From positions 1-24,289 of the forward strand of contig CAZTZY010000045.1 in assembly GCA_964617765.1 (NCBI GenBank): a stretch of DNA of 24,289 nucleotides, read 5' to 3'. Under the pieces are notes generated by a model, which saw only the letters and a program-made list of their open reading frames with translations, was not told the DNA's origin and did not search any database. Both the position numbers and the translations under genes were made by a program. Origin of the DNA: CAZTZY01 sp964617765. GTDB lineage: Bacteria; Pseudomonadota; Gammaproteobacteria; Pseudomonadales; DT-91. Positions 7,954-16,081 of this stretch are shown here, one piece after another (position 1 is the first letter of the stretch; each line of letters starts with the position of its first letter).

Positions 7954-8799
7954 TCAGGTTAAAAATTTCTCACCAACATTAACTGATTCAGGCCCATTAA
8001 AATTCATTTGTATTTCTTTTGCAGATACAGAAAACATCGGCTTTTTAGGCAGCCCCAGCGTTCGTAATTCTACTGCTAACGAATGTTCATTACCTATTTC
8101 AGGGAGAACTCCGCCAATTTTAAAAGTTACGCCAGCGCCTGAACTGATACCATAGGTTTTGTAGGCTTTGCCATTTCGAACTGTAACCGAAGGAGATTTT
8201 TGATCCTTCATTGACATTTTGCCACCCGTTGCCGCCTGAATTTTATAAACCAGTTGTCCATTTTCAGTAAAACAACCCATGGCAGTTGTATCGTTAAATT
8301 CAAAATCCATTTGCGTTGGCCATTTCGGGAAGCCCCAAATAAAACGTCCTGCATGCGTGGTGAATGGCTGATTTACCGGCATACGGTAAACATAATTACA
8401 GGCTTTGCCGGTAATCAATGCCAGCCATGCGCCTAGCACTGGAAAAAGTTTTTGTCCGGGTGTGATAACAGGAAAAATAATAGCGCCTTCATTGTAATCC
8501 CCTAAATCGTTTACACGGTAATCGACGGCCAATAATTGCAATATTGCTTTGCCAGGCCAGATGACCAGAGGATGATAACCGGTGCCTTTGATGATATTTT
8601 CTATGATATTGGCATCGACAATAAAAGCCTGCATTAGCATGGACGCAGAACCAACTTTTACAGGCATGGGAATATCTTTACCATCAATGATGTAATGCGT
8701 CGGGTTTGTTTTTTTACATACACTATCGGTAATTTTTATACCTTGGGAATCAGTTACCGGTGATTCCTGAAATATGGCGCCAATGCTGGATTCATTCAT
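7954..8799 (-). CDS. acetoacetate decarboxylase family protein
   Basis: 281 residues, slightly longer than classical acetoacetate decarboxylases (about 245). Recognisable by the overall pattern with RFIWGFPKW at about 152-160 and GGVLPEIGN near the C-terminus. In classical enzymes the Schiff-base lysine is the first of a PKK pair; here the first Lys (K159) is kept and the second, which lowers its pKa, is Trp160. Members without the full pair often have other activities, such as aldolase-dehydratase or lactone chemistry, so decarboxylation should not be assumed. No signal peptide. Divergent from the amidohydrolase gene at 8960 across 160 bases that hold a short inverted repeat (8864-8884), which suggests joint control. 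It may act in degradation of a ring compound or ketone together with that neighbour. Confidence 0.75.
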   Translation of the reverse strand: MNESSIGAIFQESPVTDSQGIKITDSVCKKTNPTHYIIDGKDIPMPVKVGSASMLMQAFIVDANIIENIIKGTGYHPLVIWPGKAILQLLAVDYRVNDLGDYNEGAIIFPVITPGQKLFPVLGAWLALITGKACNYVYRMPVNQPFTTHAGRFIWGFPKWPTQMDFEFNDTTAMGCFTENGQLVYKIQAATGGKMSMKDQKSPSVTVRNGKAYKTYGISSGAGVTFKIGGVLPEIGNEHSLAVELRTLGLPKKPMFSVSAKEIQMNFNGPESVNVGEKFLT

Positions 8800-8863
8800 G
8801 GTTCGATCCTGTAAAAGTTGTAAATGGCTTGATCGTTTTGTGTCTTGAGTTTACAAGTATGTC

Positions 8864-8884
8864 AGCGTTTTAATAAACAACGCT
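8864..8884. promoter_or_regulatory. inverted repeat between divergent decarboxylase-family and amidohydrolase genes
   Basis: AGCGTT (8864-8869) and AACGCT (8879-8884) are perfect inverted half-sites with a 9-base spacer, near the middle of the divergent intergenic region. Spacing fits a dimeric regulator. No regulator gene is adjacent. Low certainty. Confidence 0.3.
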
Positions 8885-8959
8885 TAACTTTCACGTACAA
8901 TTTCATTCAATCGTTTTTTATTAACCATTTCAACTAATAAAACAGGTATAGATTGGCTT

Positions 8960-10147
8960 ATGAATTACCCACTTATTGATTTTGATGCGCATTATTATGA
9001 GCCTGATGATTGTTACACTCGCCATATTGAGGCCAAGTATAAAAACCAGACAGTTCGTGCAGACAGGACGGGTGCAGATGGCCTGGGCCGTATGTTAATT
9101 GCCAATGAGCGTTTATGTTTTACATCGGTGATACAAAATGATTTTGTGGGTGCACCAGGCATGATGAAGGCCTTTTTAAAAGGCGAGACAGAAGAGGGTG
9201 GCGCCGTCAATTTAAATGCCCTTTGCCCGCGTGATTATCCCGTCATGATGCAGAAAAAAGCGCGGTTGCAACTGATGGATGAGCAAAACGTCCAGGCAGC
9301 CGTATTATTGCCAACCTTGGGAGTTACGGTGCAGCAACACCTGACCCGACATCCTGAGCTGGAATATCCGACTTTACGTTCATTTAATCGTTGGGTTCAG
9401 GAGGATTGGGGTTATGGAGCAGATGGCCGCATTTTTGGTGCAGCCTGTTTATCGCTGAATAATCTCGAAGAGGCCTGTAAGGAGCTGGATCGATTAATCA
9501 CTGAGGGTGTAAGGGTTGTGCATATCCCGTGCGGCCCGATTCGTGATAGATCACCGGCAGACCCTTATTTTGACCCTTTTTGGGCACGTATGCAGGAGGC
9601 CGGTGTTTTGTTGGCGTATCACATCGGTGAATCCTGTTTTAATGAAATGTATTCAGGGCGTTGGGGAGAGCCAGCGAATCCGCCAATCCACCGTTTTAGT
9701 GCATTAAACATGTTTTGGGGAATCGGCTCGCGTACGATCACTGATCAGGTAGCGGCCATGATTTGCCATGACCTGTTTGGGCGTTTTCCTCGCCTGCAAG
9801 TCGCCATTATCGAGTTTGGTTCATCCTGGGTAAATGAAACCATCAAGAATCTCGATAAAATTTATCGTATGGCCGACCATAAAACCAAATGGACATTTGG
9901 CAAGCCAGCACACAAACCTAGCGAGATTTTTTGCAGTCATTTTTCGGTAGTGCCTTTTTTTGAAGAGAATATTAAAGAACTGGTCGATTTGATCGGGGAT
10001 AAGCAGGTTATCAATGGCTCCGATTATCCACATCCCGAAGGCATGAAGTCTCCCATTGAAATGCTGGATGAGTTAACCCAACTCACTGAAAGTGTGGTGA
10101 AAAACATAATGCACAATAATGGTGCAAAACTGTTAAGGCTGGTTTGA
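8960..10147 (+). CDS. amidohydrolase-2 family metal-dependent hydrolase/decarboxylase
   Basis: 395 residues, TIM-barrel amidohydrolase of the PF04909 type (relatives: ACMS decarboxylase, gamma-resorcylate decarboxylase). Metal-site residues visible: D9-A-H11 in IDFDAHYYEP, H221 in LAYHIGE, E285-F-G-S-S-W-V near the second sphere, and D355 in NGSDYPHPEG. The DFDAHYYEP start and the RFPRLQVAIIEFGSSWV stretch are typical of the subgroup found in steroid and aromatic degradation clusters, but the substrate is unknown. Cytoplasmic. Start ATG has only a distant ACAGG upstream. Divergent from the decarboxylase-family gene, which may act in the same pathway. No plus-strand terminator with a T-run follows; the hairpin at 10206-10223 points the other way. 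Confidence 0.82.
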   Translation: MNYPLIDFDAHYYEPDDCYTRHIEAKYKNQTVRADRTGADGLGRMLIANERLCFTSVIQNDFVGAPGMMKAFLKGETEEGGAVNLNALCPRDYPVMMQKKARLQLMDEQNVQAAVLLPTLGVTVQQHLTRHPELEYPTLRSFNRWVQEDWGYGADGRIFGAACLSLNNLEEACKELDRLITEGVRVVHIPCGPIRDRSPADPYFDPFWARMQEAGVLLAYHIGESCFNEMYSGRWGEPANPPIHRFSALNMFWGIGSRTITDQVAAMICHDLFGRFPRLQVAIIEFGSSWVNETIKNLDKIYRMADHKTKWTFGKPAHKPSEIFCSHFSVVPFFEENIKELVDLIGDKQVINGSDYPHPEGMKSPIEMLDELTQLTESVVKNIMHNNGAKLLRLV

Positions 10148-10198
10148 TTTAAATTTGGCCAATAGGTTGGTTCATTCCTGGATGAAAAATAGACAGGC

Positions 10199-10223
10199 AA
10201 AAAAATACCCTCCGGAGAGGGTA
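10199..10223 (-). terminator. minus-strand intrinsic terminator with UNCG-type tetraloop
   Basis: On the minus strand TACCCTC-TCCG-GAGGGTA (10206-10223) is followed by seven T's (plus-strand A's at 10199-10205). The loop read on this strand, C(UCCG)G, is a stable UNCG tetraloop. On the plus strand the hairpin has no T-run, so the direction is clear. No protein gene is oriented into it. Confidence 0.8.
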
Positions 10224-10360
10224 CACAATTTGTGTTAAAAAAGGTTCCTTACGAACACGGCCGTGGGGTGCCCCAGATGGTTCGTAAGGGATTTATCTGG
10301 GACTGTTATTATGGTTCAGGATGGAGAATTAGCCAGCCCAAACCAGCATTTTCTTAAGAC
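10199..10360 (-). ncRNA. candidate minus-strand small RNA with H-type pseudoknot
   Basis: The 351-base gap between the amidohydrolase and gcvT has strong RNA-like structure on the minus strand. Stem 1 pairs CCCAGAT with ATCTGGG (plus coordinates 10295-10301 with 10272-10278). Stem 2 pairs CCTTACGAAC with GTTCGTAAGG (10280-10289 with 10247-10256). The 5' arm of stem 2 lies inside the loop of stem 1, one base from its 3' arm, and the 3' arm of stem 2 lies downstream, so the two form a classical H-type pseudoknot with loops of about 5, 1 and 15 bases. Next come a small hairpin (10224-10236) and an intrinsic terminator. The 5' end is guessed from a TATTAT/TATGCT box at 10367-10375; no -35 match was found. 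The rest of the gap, 10376-10498, is AT-rich and holds the gcvT promoter region. Confidence 0.45.
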
Positions 10361-10498
10361 AATTTAAGCATAATAAAGTACTATTCCAGCGCGTTTTAAA
10401 ATAACCAGAACTATTAGATACATAGCTAAAATTAACTAATGTATTACATTAAATAATCATTATAACATTTTGAATTTAAACAATTATTTGGAATTATT

Positions 10499-11608
10499 AT
10501 GTCGGAACTAAAACTTACCCCGTTAAATGATTGGCACATTGCAAAAGGTGCAAAAATGGTTCCGTTCGCTGGTTATAACATGCCAGTGCAATATCCGTTG
10601 GGCGTATTAAAAGAACATCAACACACGAGAGAATCGGCAGGCTTGTTTGATGTTTCACACATGGGCCAGATACAGGTTTTGGGTGACAATATCGCTGAGG
10701 TGCTTGAAACAATATTTCCAGCCAACCTTATCGATTTACCCATTGATAAACAATGTTATAGCCTGTTGATGAATGAAGAAGGTGGCGTGATTGATGACTT
10801 GATGATTTGCCGCAGGGAGCTGGATTTTATAATCGTCGTGAATGCTTCTTGTAAAGACGGCGATTTTGCTTGCTTGCAAAAGCTGGTGGGTGATCGACTG
10901 GAACTCAAAATGTTAGATGACCGTTCATTGCTGGCATTGCAAGGTCCTAAAGCCGCAGTAGTATTAACCGATTTGGGTGCCGAGATTAATGATATGGTAT
11001 TTATGGATGGTGCCTGGCTTGAAATCCGTGGCATTGAATGTTGGGCAACGCGTTCTGGTTATACCGGCGAAGATGGTTTTGAATTATCGGTTGCCAATGA
11101 TAAAGCGGTAAAACTGGCAGATATACTTTGCCAGCATGCCGATGTTCAGCCAATCGGTTTGGGTGCACGTGATTCATTGCGTCTGGAAGCAGGATTATGT
11201 TTGTATGGCCATGAACTCAATCAACATATCACTCCTATTGAGGCGAGCCTGATTTGGGCCATTGCCAAAGTTCGGCGTCAGGGAGGTGAACGCGAAGGGG
11301 GATTTTCAGGTACTGAAGTAGTATTGCAACAAATCGCCGAAGGCACGGATAAAAAACGTATTGGTCTTATAGGTGAAGGTCGAGCACCCGTTCGTGAAGG
11401 CGCTAAACTGTTTGATGAGGCTGATAACGAGATTGGCGAGGTGTGTAGTGGCGGTTTTTCACCTTCCCTGGGCATGCCGGTAGCTATGGCTTATGTCGAT
11501 GCTTCGGCGGCTGGATTGATGCGTGTTTTTGCTGAAGTGCGCGGTAAAAAACTGCCCATGACAGTCAGCAAAATGCCGTTTGTACCTACACGTTATTATC
11601 GCGGCTGA
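10499..11608 (+). CDS. gcvT: glycine cleavage system T protein, aminomethyltransferase
   Basis: 369 residues, the usual GcvT length. Transfers the methylene group from lipoyl-bound aminomethyl on H protein to tetrahydrofolate and releases ammonia. Signature segments: MVPFAGYNMPVQYP, FDVSHMGQI, GGVIDDLMI with the catalytic-type Asp (D99-D100), RSGYTGEDGFEL, LGARDSLRLEAGLCLYG, and the C-terminal PFVPTRYYRG. GGA at 10489-10491 is a modest ribosome binding site. The gene is not followed by gcvH or gcvP; instead a GH84-type glycosidase gene starts 12 bases later. It could be the true system T protein at a separate locus. The upstream region contains no recognisable glycine riboswitch. Confidence 0.94.
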   Translation: MSELKLTPLNDWHIAKGAKMVPFAGYNMPVQYPLGVLKEHQHTRESAGLFDVSHMGQIQVLGDNIAEVLETIFPANLIDLPIDKQCYSLLMNEEGGVIDDLMICRRELDFIIVVNASCKDGDFACLQKLVGDRLELKMLDDRSLLALQGPKAAVVLTDLGAEINDMVFMDGAWLEIRGIECWATRSGYTGEDGFELSVANDKAVKLADILCQHADVQPIGLGARDSLRLEAGLCLYGHELNQHITPIEASLIWAIAKVRRQGGEREGGFSGTEVVLQQIAEGTDKKRIGLIGEGRAPVREGAKLFDEADNEIGEVCSGGFSPSLGMPVAMAYVDASAAGLMRVFAEVRGKKLPMTVSKMPFVPTRYYRG

Positions 11609-11620
11609 TCGATTAAGCGT

Positions 11621-12658
11621 ATGTTGCCATTAGGTGTTATAGAAGGTTTTTATGGCAAAGTCTGGACGTGGCCAGAACGAAAAGCCATGCTCGATTTTTT
11701 GGCACGGCAACATTTCTCCAGTTACTGGTATGCACCCAAGGCCGATGTGTGCCTGCGTAAACACTGGTCTGAAAACTGGAACAAAAATGAATTTGATGAG
11801 TTGGCAGCATTATCAGCTTATGCAGCACAACAACAAATCCAGTTTGGTATTGGTTTAAGCCCGCTGTGTTTATATAACGAATGGCGACAAGGCGAAGGGC
11901 GCAACAAACTATTGCATCGTCTGCAACAAATCGCTGCGTTAAAACCCCAGGGCTTAGCCTTGTTGTTTGATGACATGCAGGGTGATTTGCCCGAATTAGC
12001 ACAAACACAAGCGGATATTGCCCATTTTGTGGCAGATAATATCGACGTTAAACAGCTGATATTATGCCCCAGTTATTATTCGTTTGATCCTATTCTGGAG
12101 CAGTTGTTCGGCAAGATGCCTGATGATTACTGGCAGGATATTGGCCAGCTACTAGCCCCATCCATCGATATTTTCTGGACGGGTGACAAAGTCATTAGTC
12201 TGGAATATCCAGCGCAAGGTTTGCAAAAAATCACTGAAGCCTTTCAGCGCAAGCCAGTGATTTGGGATAATTCGATTGTGAATGATGGTCGAAAAACCAG
12301 CCCGTTTTTAACCGTGCGGGCAATGTACGAGGTACAGCCGATAGTTGATTGTGTTAGTGGTATCATCACTAATCCCATGAATGCTCCGGCATTATCACAA
12401 ATTCCATTAGCTTCTTTGGCTTTTACGGGCTCACTCGAACAGCGTTTCCAGCAAGCTTTAACGCAGGAATCACCCCTTCTGAAACTAGCGATTTTGAGTT
12501 GCATGGAGCTGTTTAATGAAAAAGGTCGTGAAAATCTTTCGGTTGAAGATATCGCCAGACTGAATAGTTTATTTCGGTCAGAAAAATTACCCATTGCCCA
12601 GAATATTATTGCCTGGCTTGATGGTGCTTATCAATTCGATCCAGCGTGCTTAACATAA
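11621..12658 (+). CDS. GH84-type beta-N-acetylglucosaminidase domain protein
   Basis: 345 residues made up almost only of the catalytic (beta/alpha)8 domain of the NAGidase/O-GlcNAcase family. Family marks: GVIEGFYGKVWTWPER at 5-20 , YWYAPKADVCLRKHW (35-49), the catalytic Asp pair D117-D118 in LLFDDM, IFWTGDKVIS and IWDNSIVNDG. GH84 enzymes cleave beta-GlcNAc by substrate-assisted catalysis. Unlike secreted bacterial toxins of the family (NagJ), it has no signal peptide and no carbohydrate-binding module, so it should be cytoplasmic. It follows gcvT by 12 bases and is probably cotranscribed. Its substrate could be a peptidoglycan-derived or protein-linked GlcNAc; that is inference. A weak hairpin with T-rich tail follows at about 12683-12715. 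Confidence 0.8.
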   Translation: MLPLGVIEGFYGKVWTWPERKAMLDFLARQHFSSYWYAPKADVCLRKHWSENWNKNEFDELAALSAYAAQQQIQFGIGLSPLCLYNEWRQGEGRNKLLHRLQQIAALKPQGLALLFDDMQGDLPELAQTQADIAHFVADNIDVKQLILCPSYYSFDPILEQLFGKMPDDYWQDIGQLLAPSIDIFWTGDKVISLEYPAQGLQKITEAFQRKPVIWDNSIVNDGRKTSPFLTVRAMYEVQPIVDCVSGIITNPMNAPALSQIPLASLAFTGSLEQRFQQALTQESPLLKLAILSCMELFNEKGRENLSVEDIARLNSLFRSEKLPIAQNIIAWLDGAYQFDPACLT

Positions 12659-12778
12659 TTTATTCGGTCAATAGTTAATTTGGCCAGTCATCAAGTGGGC
12701 TGTTTTGCTTTTGTTGCCGTAAAATATGTGAATGAAATAGGCATATCTTGGTTCTGGTTAATATTAAACCGGGTATTG

Positions 12779-12787
12779 TGCTAGAAT
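12779..12787 (+). promoter_or_regulatory. extended -10 promoter element for the small membrane protein gene
   Basis: TGC-TAGAAT is an extended -10 box (5 of 6 to TATAAT with TGn). A weak -35, TTAATA, lies 18 bases upstream at 12758-12763. Expected start near 12794, giving a leader of about 80 bases. This is the only good promoter-like site in the 213-base gap after the glycosidase gene. Confidence 0.45.
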
Positions 12788-12871
12788 GCCGCGCTTTAAA
12801 AATTTGGTATTCGCTGGGTAATTTTCAGTCTGAAATACTTAACGAAGGCTTTTTAATGGTTAATCAGGAAT

Positions 12872-13147
12872 ATGGCTATGTTGTCAGCATTTAATGCTTT
12901 TATTTTAAGAAACGTATCTCACGTGGAAATGTTAGGGGTGGTGATGCGTATCTTCAGTTTTAGCCTGGTAAGCTGGATGGGGCCGGAAAGTCCATTTATG
13001 TTTGTATGGATAGTGAATACTGTGGATGCAATTATCCTTTCATGGTGTGCGGCATTACGTAAAGACAAAGCCTATACCATGCTGAATACATTTTGGATAT
13101 TGATAGGTATTGTCGGAATTCTCCGGGCAGGAAGCATCATTCATTAA
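12872..13147 (+). CDS. small hypothetical membrane protein
   Basis: 91 residues (89 if the second ATG at 12878 is used; AGGA at 12866-12869 fits 12878 better). Three hydrophobic stretches can be seen: about 18-38 (LGVVMRIFSFSLVSWMG), 42-62 (FMFVWIVNTVDAIILSWCAAL) and 70-86 (LNTFWILIGIVGILRA). Not recognised beyond being an inner-membrane protein; no catalytic motif. A 12-codon open frame (MVNQEYGYVVSI, 12856-12894) with its own GAAGG site overlaps the start in another frame and may be a leader peptide. Monocistronic, ending in tandem hairpins. Confidence 0.65.
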   Translation: MAMLSAFNAFILRNVSHVEMLGVVMRIFSFSLVSWMGPESPFMFVWIVNTVDAIILSWCAALRKDKAYTMLNTFWILIGIVGILRAGSIIH

Positions 13148-13205
13148 AGGCGTTTCGCCTTTCACTTTTTCCAGGCATAAAGTTGTTATGCCTGGAAACT
13201 TTTCT
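13146..13205 (+). terminator. tandem hairpins after the small membrane protein gene
   Basis: First hairpin AAAGGCG-TTT-CGCCTTT (13146-13162), overlapping the stop codon, is followed by CAC and five T's. Second hairpin CCAGGCATAA/TTATGCCTGG (13171-13180 with 13186-13195) extends to 13 bp through flanking T's and A's and is followed by CTTTTC. The second may also stop transcription of the convergent ndvB-like gene, although no T-run follows it on that strand. Confidence 0.7.
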
Positions 13206-13217
13206 AACCTCCGTTTC

Positions 13218-15791
13218 TTATGATTGATTTGTTGCGGCAGTGGATGAAATCCATGCCATGAATAACGCTGCCATATAAGAAAGCGATTGTACAAAAAGCA
13301 TCAGTAACCAAGCTTTGGCATCAAGTGTGTCAGAAGGGTGGATATAAAAAATAGCCAATATTGTGCTGAGTAATAAGATCAGGAAAAACAATTCCTCCCT
13401 GGCTTCCACCGTAGCGTCCCAAAAACTGTTTTTTTGGTGTTTTTTGGGTGTCCTGAAAAAAGGCATATGATGAGTTACAAGCCCGTAAATAACTGCTTTA
13501 GCTATAGTATGCGAGAGCGACAAGCCGGCTATTGCAGCACCCATGGCCGTGGAAAATTTTACTTTCAGGCTCTGTTTATACAAATAAAGAATCTTGGTGA
13601 TTTTAAAAACAAACAGTAACAGAGGCGGAGCTGCAAAAATTAATGCCGGAGCAAGGAAACGATCAGGTGCAATTAACATCGCAGCAGACCACAATAAAGC
13701 CCCCCCCGTAAAAAACAGATTGAGTCCATCGGCTAACCAGGGCAACCAGCCAGCAACAAAATGATAACGTTGCCCGCGTGTCAATTGGGTGTTTTTTCCT
13801 AGAAACAAACTGCCTGCATGAGTTTTAAGGATTTGCATGGCGCCATAGGCCCAACGGAATCGTTGTTTTTTGAAATCAATAAAACGATCAGGCATCAACC
13901 CTTTGCCATAACTGTCGCTGATGTAAGCTGCCGAAAGGCCTTTTTCAAAAACCCGTAATCCCAGTTCTGCATCTTCTGTAATACACCATGGCGCCCAACC
14001 CAATTCTTTCATCACAGTGCGTCTAATCATGGTCATGGTGCCGTGTTGAATGATGGCATCACGGTCATTGCGGGTAATCATGCCGATATGAAAAAAACCT
14101 TTGTATTCGGCATAACATAATTGTTTGAACAGAGACTCATCGTGATCTCGATAATCTTGCGGGTTTTGTACAATCGCAATTTCAGAATTTTCAAAATGTG
14201 GTACCAAATGTTTAAGCCAGTTAATGTTTACACAATAATCGCTGTCAATTACTGCGATCACTTCGGCATCTTCTGCCGTTCGCTCCAGAATGTAATTTAG
14301 AGCGCCTGCTTTATAACCTTCTAACGGCGAGACATGGAAGAACTTGAACCTGCTGCCTAATTGCAGGCAATACTCTTCCACAGGTTTCCAGACATCTTCA
14401 TTTTTAGTATTGTTATCAATAACCAGTACTTCATAATCCGGATAATCCAGAGCTGCAAGGGCATCCAGAGTTTGTTTTACCATTTCCGGTGGTTCGTTGT
14501 AGCAGGGTATATGTATTGATACTTTCGGGCGATAGGCTACATTATCAGTAATCGGTTTGAACGCGCGACGCCTGACTTGAACCCATACTGATTCAGCGAG
14601 TTCATGGGCTTCTGTAAACATGACAATAAATACGCCACTTGCTCCCAATACCAGGAAAAAGCCCATCATCCATTCGAACCAGCTCAAGTATTGCTGGCTA
14701 TAACCATAACCTACAAACACCAAAAACGAGGCAAAGATAAAAGCCAGGCTGGCAAGGAATATACGACCACGCTGGTGCAAGCCAGAACTGTCAATCAGGA
14801 TGATGGTTAAGGCAAAGATACCCAAAATTACGGAAGCTGCTGCCAAGGCACGCCATTTGGGTATTTTTATAACAGGTCCGATCAGCGGAAATTTGGCAAT
14901 CCTGTCAGCATCAAAGATACCCCAATAAGCACCTACATCACCTTCATCATTAACTTTCCACGGTTGGTCGAAAGCTTCAATCACAAAATATTTATACCCT
15001 TTGGTGTTTAATTCATTCACCAGTTTCCTCAGGAAAACTGCTTGTTTTATACGGCTAGAATCCAGGCCGCTGAGTGCCCGTCCATGGGAAGGCCAGCCCA
15101 CTTCAGCCAGCATCAATGGTTTTTTGCCAAATTGCGTACGTAGATCTTTTGCCCGGTCCAAAACAAAACGAACAGCATCCTCCTCCGGAACATCTTTTTC
15201 CCAAAAAGGCAAAACGTGGGCAGCAATTAAATCCACATGTTTGGCAAGTTCCGGGTGCGCTAACCATACATGCCAAGGTTCGGCAGTACTTACCGGTATG
15301 GTGGTTAAGGAGCGTACTTCATCGATGTAGGCAATCAATTGGTCGAGACGGACATCTTCACGATACAAAGCTTCGTTGCCAACAAAAACAGCACGAATAT
15401 TACGATTATTTTCCAGAACATCGAGAGCAGCATTAATCTCATTGGAATTTTGCGCGAGGTCATCATTTATCCAAATGCCTAATGTAACGGTTAAGCCAAC
15501 TTCATCTGCTATCGGAAGAATTCGCTGCATATTGCCAGAAATGGCGTAAATGCGAATATTGTCGGTGAAATTGGCCAGTGTGGATAAATCTTCCCGAATT
15601 TGATCATCAGTTGGGAAGGTATTATCTACTGGACTCTGGCCGCTGCGAAAAGGGGAATACGAGAACCCTGAAATTTCTTCAGGCCAATCCGGAACATTGA
15701 TAGGTCGGTTAAAATACGCCCAGCCGCCTGTGCAAATAGCGGCTAATAAAGTGATAACAAAGAGATTCAGAAAAGATTTATGGAACATCAT
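13218..15791 (-). CDS. ndvB: GH17-GT2 beta-glucan synthase, NdvB-like
   Basis: 857 residues. Inner-membrane enzyme with a signal-anchor helix (about 8-26), an extracytoplasmic GH17-like domain (about 40-300) and a cytoplasmic family-2 glycosyltransferase (about 420-660), with further transmembrane helices at about 315-395 and 675-845. The GH17 part keeps the acid/base E140 in VGNE and nucleophile E230 in MLAEVGWPSHG. The GT2 part has D516-S-D518, T605-E-D607 and Q643-RFRW. This architecture and length match P. aeruginosa NdvB, which makes beta-(1,3)-linked periplasmic glucans; Pseudomonas GH17 domains of this kind act as beta-glucan transglycosylases. Product here is presumably a periplasmic or cyclic beta-glucan. 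Transcribed alone, divergent from the gene at 16082. The start could also be the second ATG. Confidence 0.85.
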   Translation of the reverse strand: MMFHKSFLNLFVITLLAAICTGGWAYFNRPINVPDWPEEISGFSYSPFRSGQSPVDNTFPTDDQIREDLSTLANFTDNIRIYAISGNMQRILPIADEVGLTVTLGIWINDDLAQNSNEINAALDVLENNRNIRAVFVGNEALYREDVRLDQLIAYIDEVRSLTTIPVSTAEPWHVWLAHPELAKHVDLIAAHVLPFWEKDVPEEDAVRFVLDRAKDLRTQFGKKPLMLAEVGWPSHGRALSGLDSSRIKQAVFLRKLVNELNTKGYKYFVIEAFDQPWKVNDEGDVGAYWGIFDADRIAKFPLIGPVIKIPKWRALAAASVILGIFALTIILIDSSGLHQRGRIFLASLAFIFASFLVFVGYGYSQQYLSWFEWMMGFFLVLGASGVFIVMFTEAHELAESVWVQVRRRAFKPITDNVAYRPKVSIHIPCYNEPPEMVKQTLDALAALDYPDYEVLVIDNNTKNEDVWKPVEEYCLQLGSRFKFFHVSPLEGYKAGALNYILERTAEDAEVIAVIDSDYCVNINWLKHLVPHFENSEIAIVQNPQDYRDHDESLFKQLCYAEYKGFFHIGMITRNDRDAIIQHGTMTMIRRTVMKELGWAPWCITEDAELGLRVFEKGLSAAYISDSYGKGLMPDRFIDFKKQRFRWAYGAMQILKTHAGSLFLGKNTQLTRGQRYHFVAGWLPWLADGLNLFFTGGALLWSAAMLIAPDRFLAPALIFAAPPLLLFVFKITKILYLYKQSLKVKFSTAMGAAIAGLSLSHTIAKAVIYGLVTHHMPFFRTPKKHQKNSFWDATVEAREELFFLILLLSTILAIFYIHPSDTLDAKAWLLMLFVQSLSYMAALFMAWISSTAATNQS

Positions 15792-15969
15792 CCGAGCAAG
15801 CCTGTAAAAAAGTATAAATTATGTTCAATGTCATTGCCGGACACAAGCCAATACAAGGGCAGGGGCAAGGCAGCAGGGCAAGTTTGCCAGCATTGCCATG
15901 AGGTCGCGCAGTCTACCAAATTCAGCGGTGAAAGCGTGAATTTAATTAATGTGATACAGCTATTACTTT

Positions 15970-15996
15970 GTTATTGTTGATTAAAATAACAATAAC
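15970..15996. promoter_or_regulatory. inverted repeat between ndvB-like and SnoaL-like genes
   Basis: GTTATTGTT (15970-15978) and AACAATAAC (15988-15996) are perfect 9-base inverted half-sites with a 9-base spacer, in the 290-base divergent gap. No T-run follows, so an operator is likelier than a terminator. A weak plus-strand promoter follows: TTGGTA at 16005-16010, 16-base spacer, TATATC at 16027-16032. The rest of the gap has GGGCAAGG-type short direct repeats at about 15856-15882 and nothing else recognisable. Confidence 0.4.
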
Positions 15997-16081
15997 GTTT
16001 CGTTTTGGTAAAGTGCGTAGTAGTGATATATCCCAAAAAAATAAGCAATAATACAGCACTACTTTAACGTCGGGCCTGACT

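Noticed and set aside
10200..10310. Glycine riboswitch upstream of gcvT on the plus strand
   Set aside because: The conserved glycine-aptamer core motifs are absent, the structure ends about 190 bases before gcvT, and the terminator has its T-run on the minus strand only.
11637..12008. 123-codon minus-strand open frame over the GH84 gene
   Set aside because: The sense frame carries clear GH84 catalytic motifs; the antisense protein looks random.
13692..13720. Run of seven C's inside the ndvB-like gene as a phase-variation tract or frameshift
   Set aside because: The reading frame is intact through it and the protein stays homologous on both sides; a single short run is not evidence of slippage.
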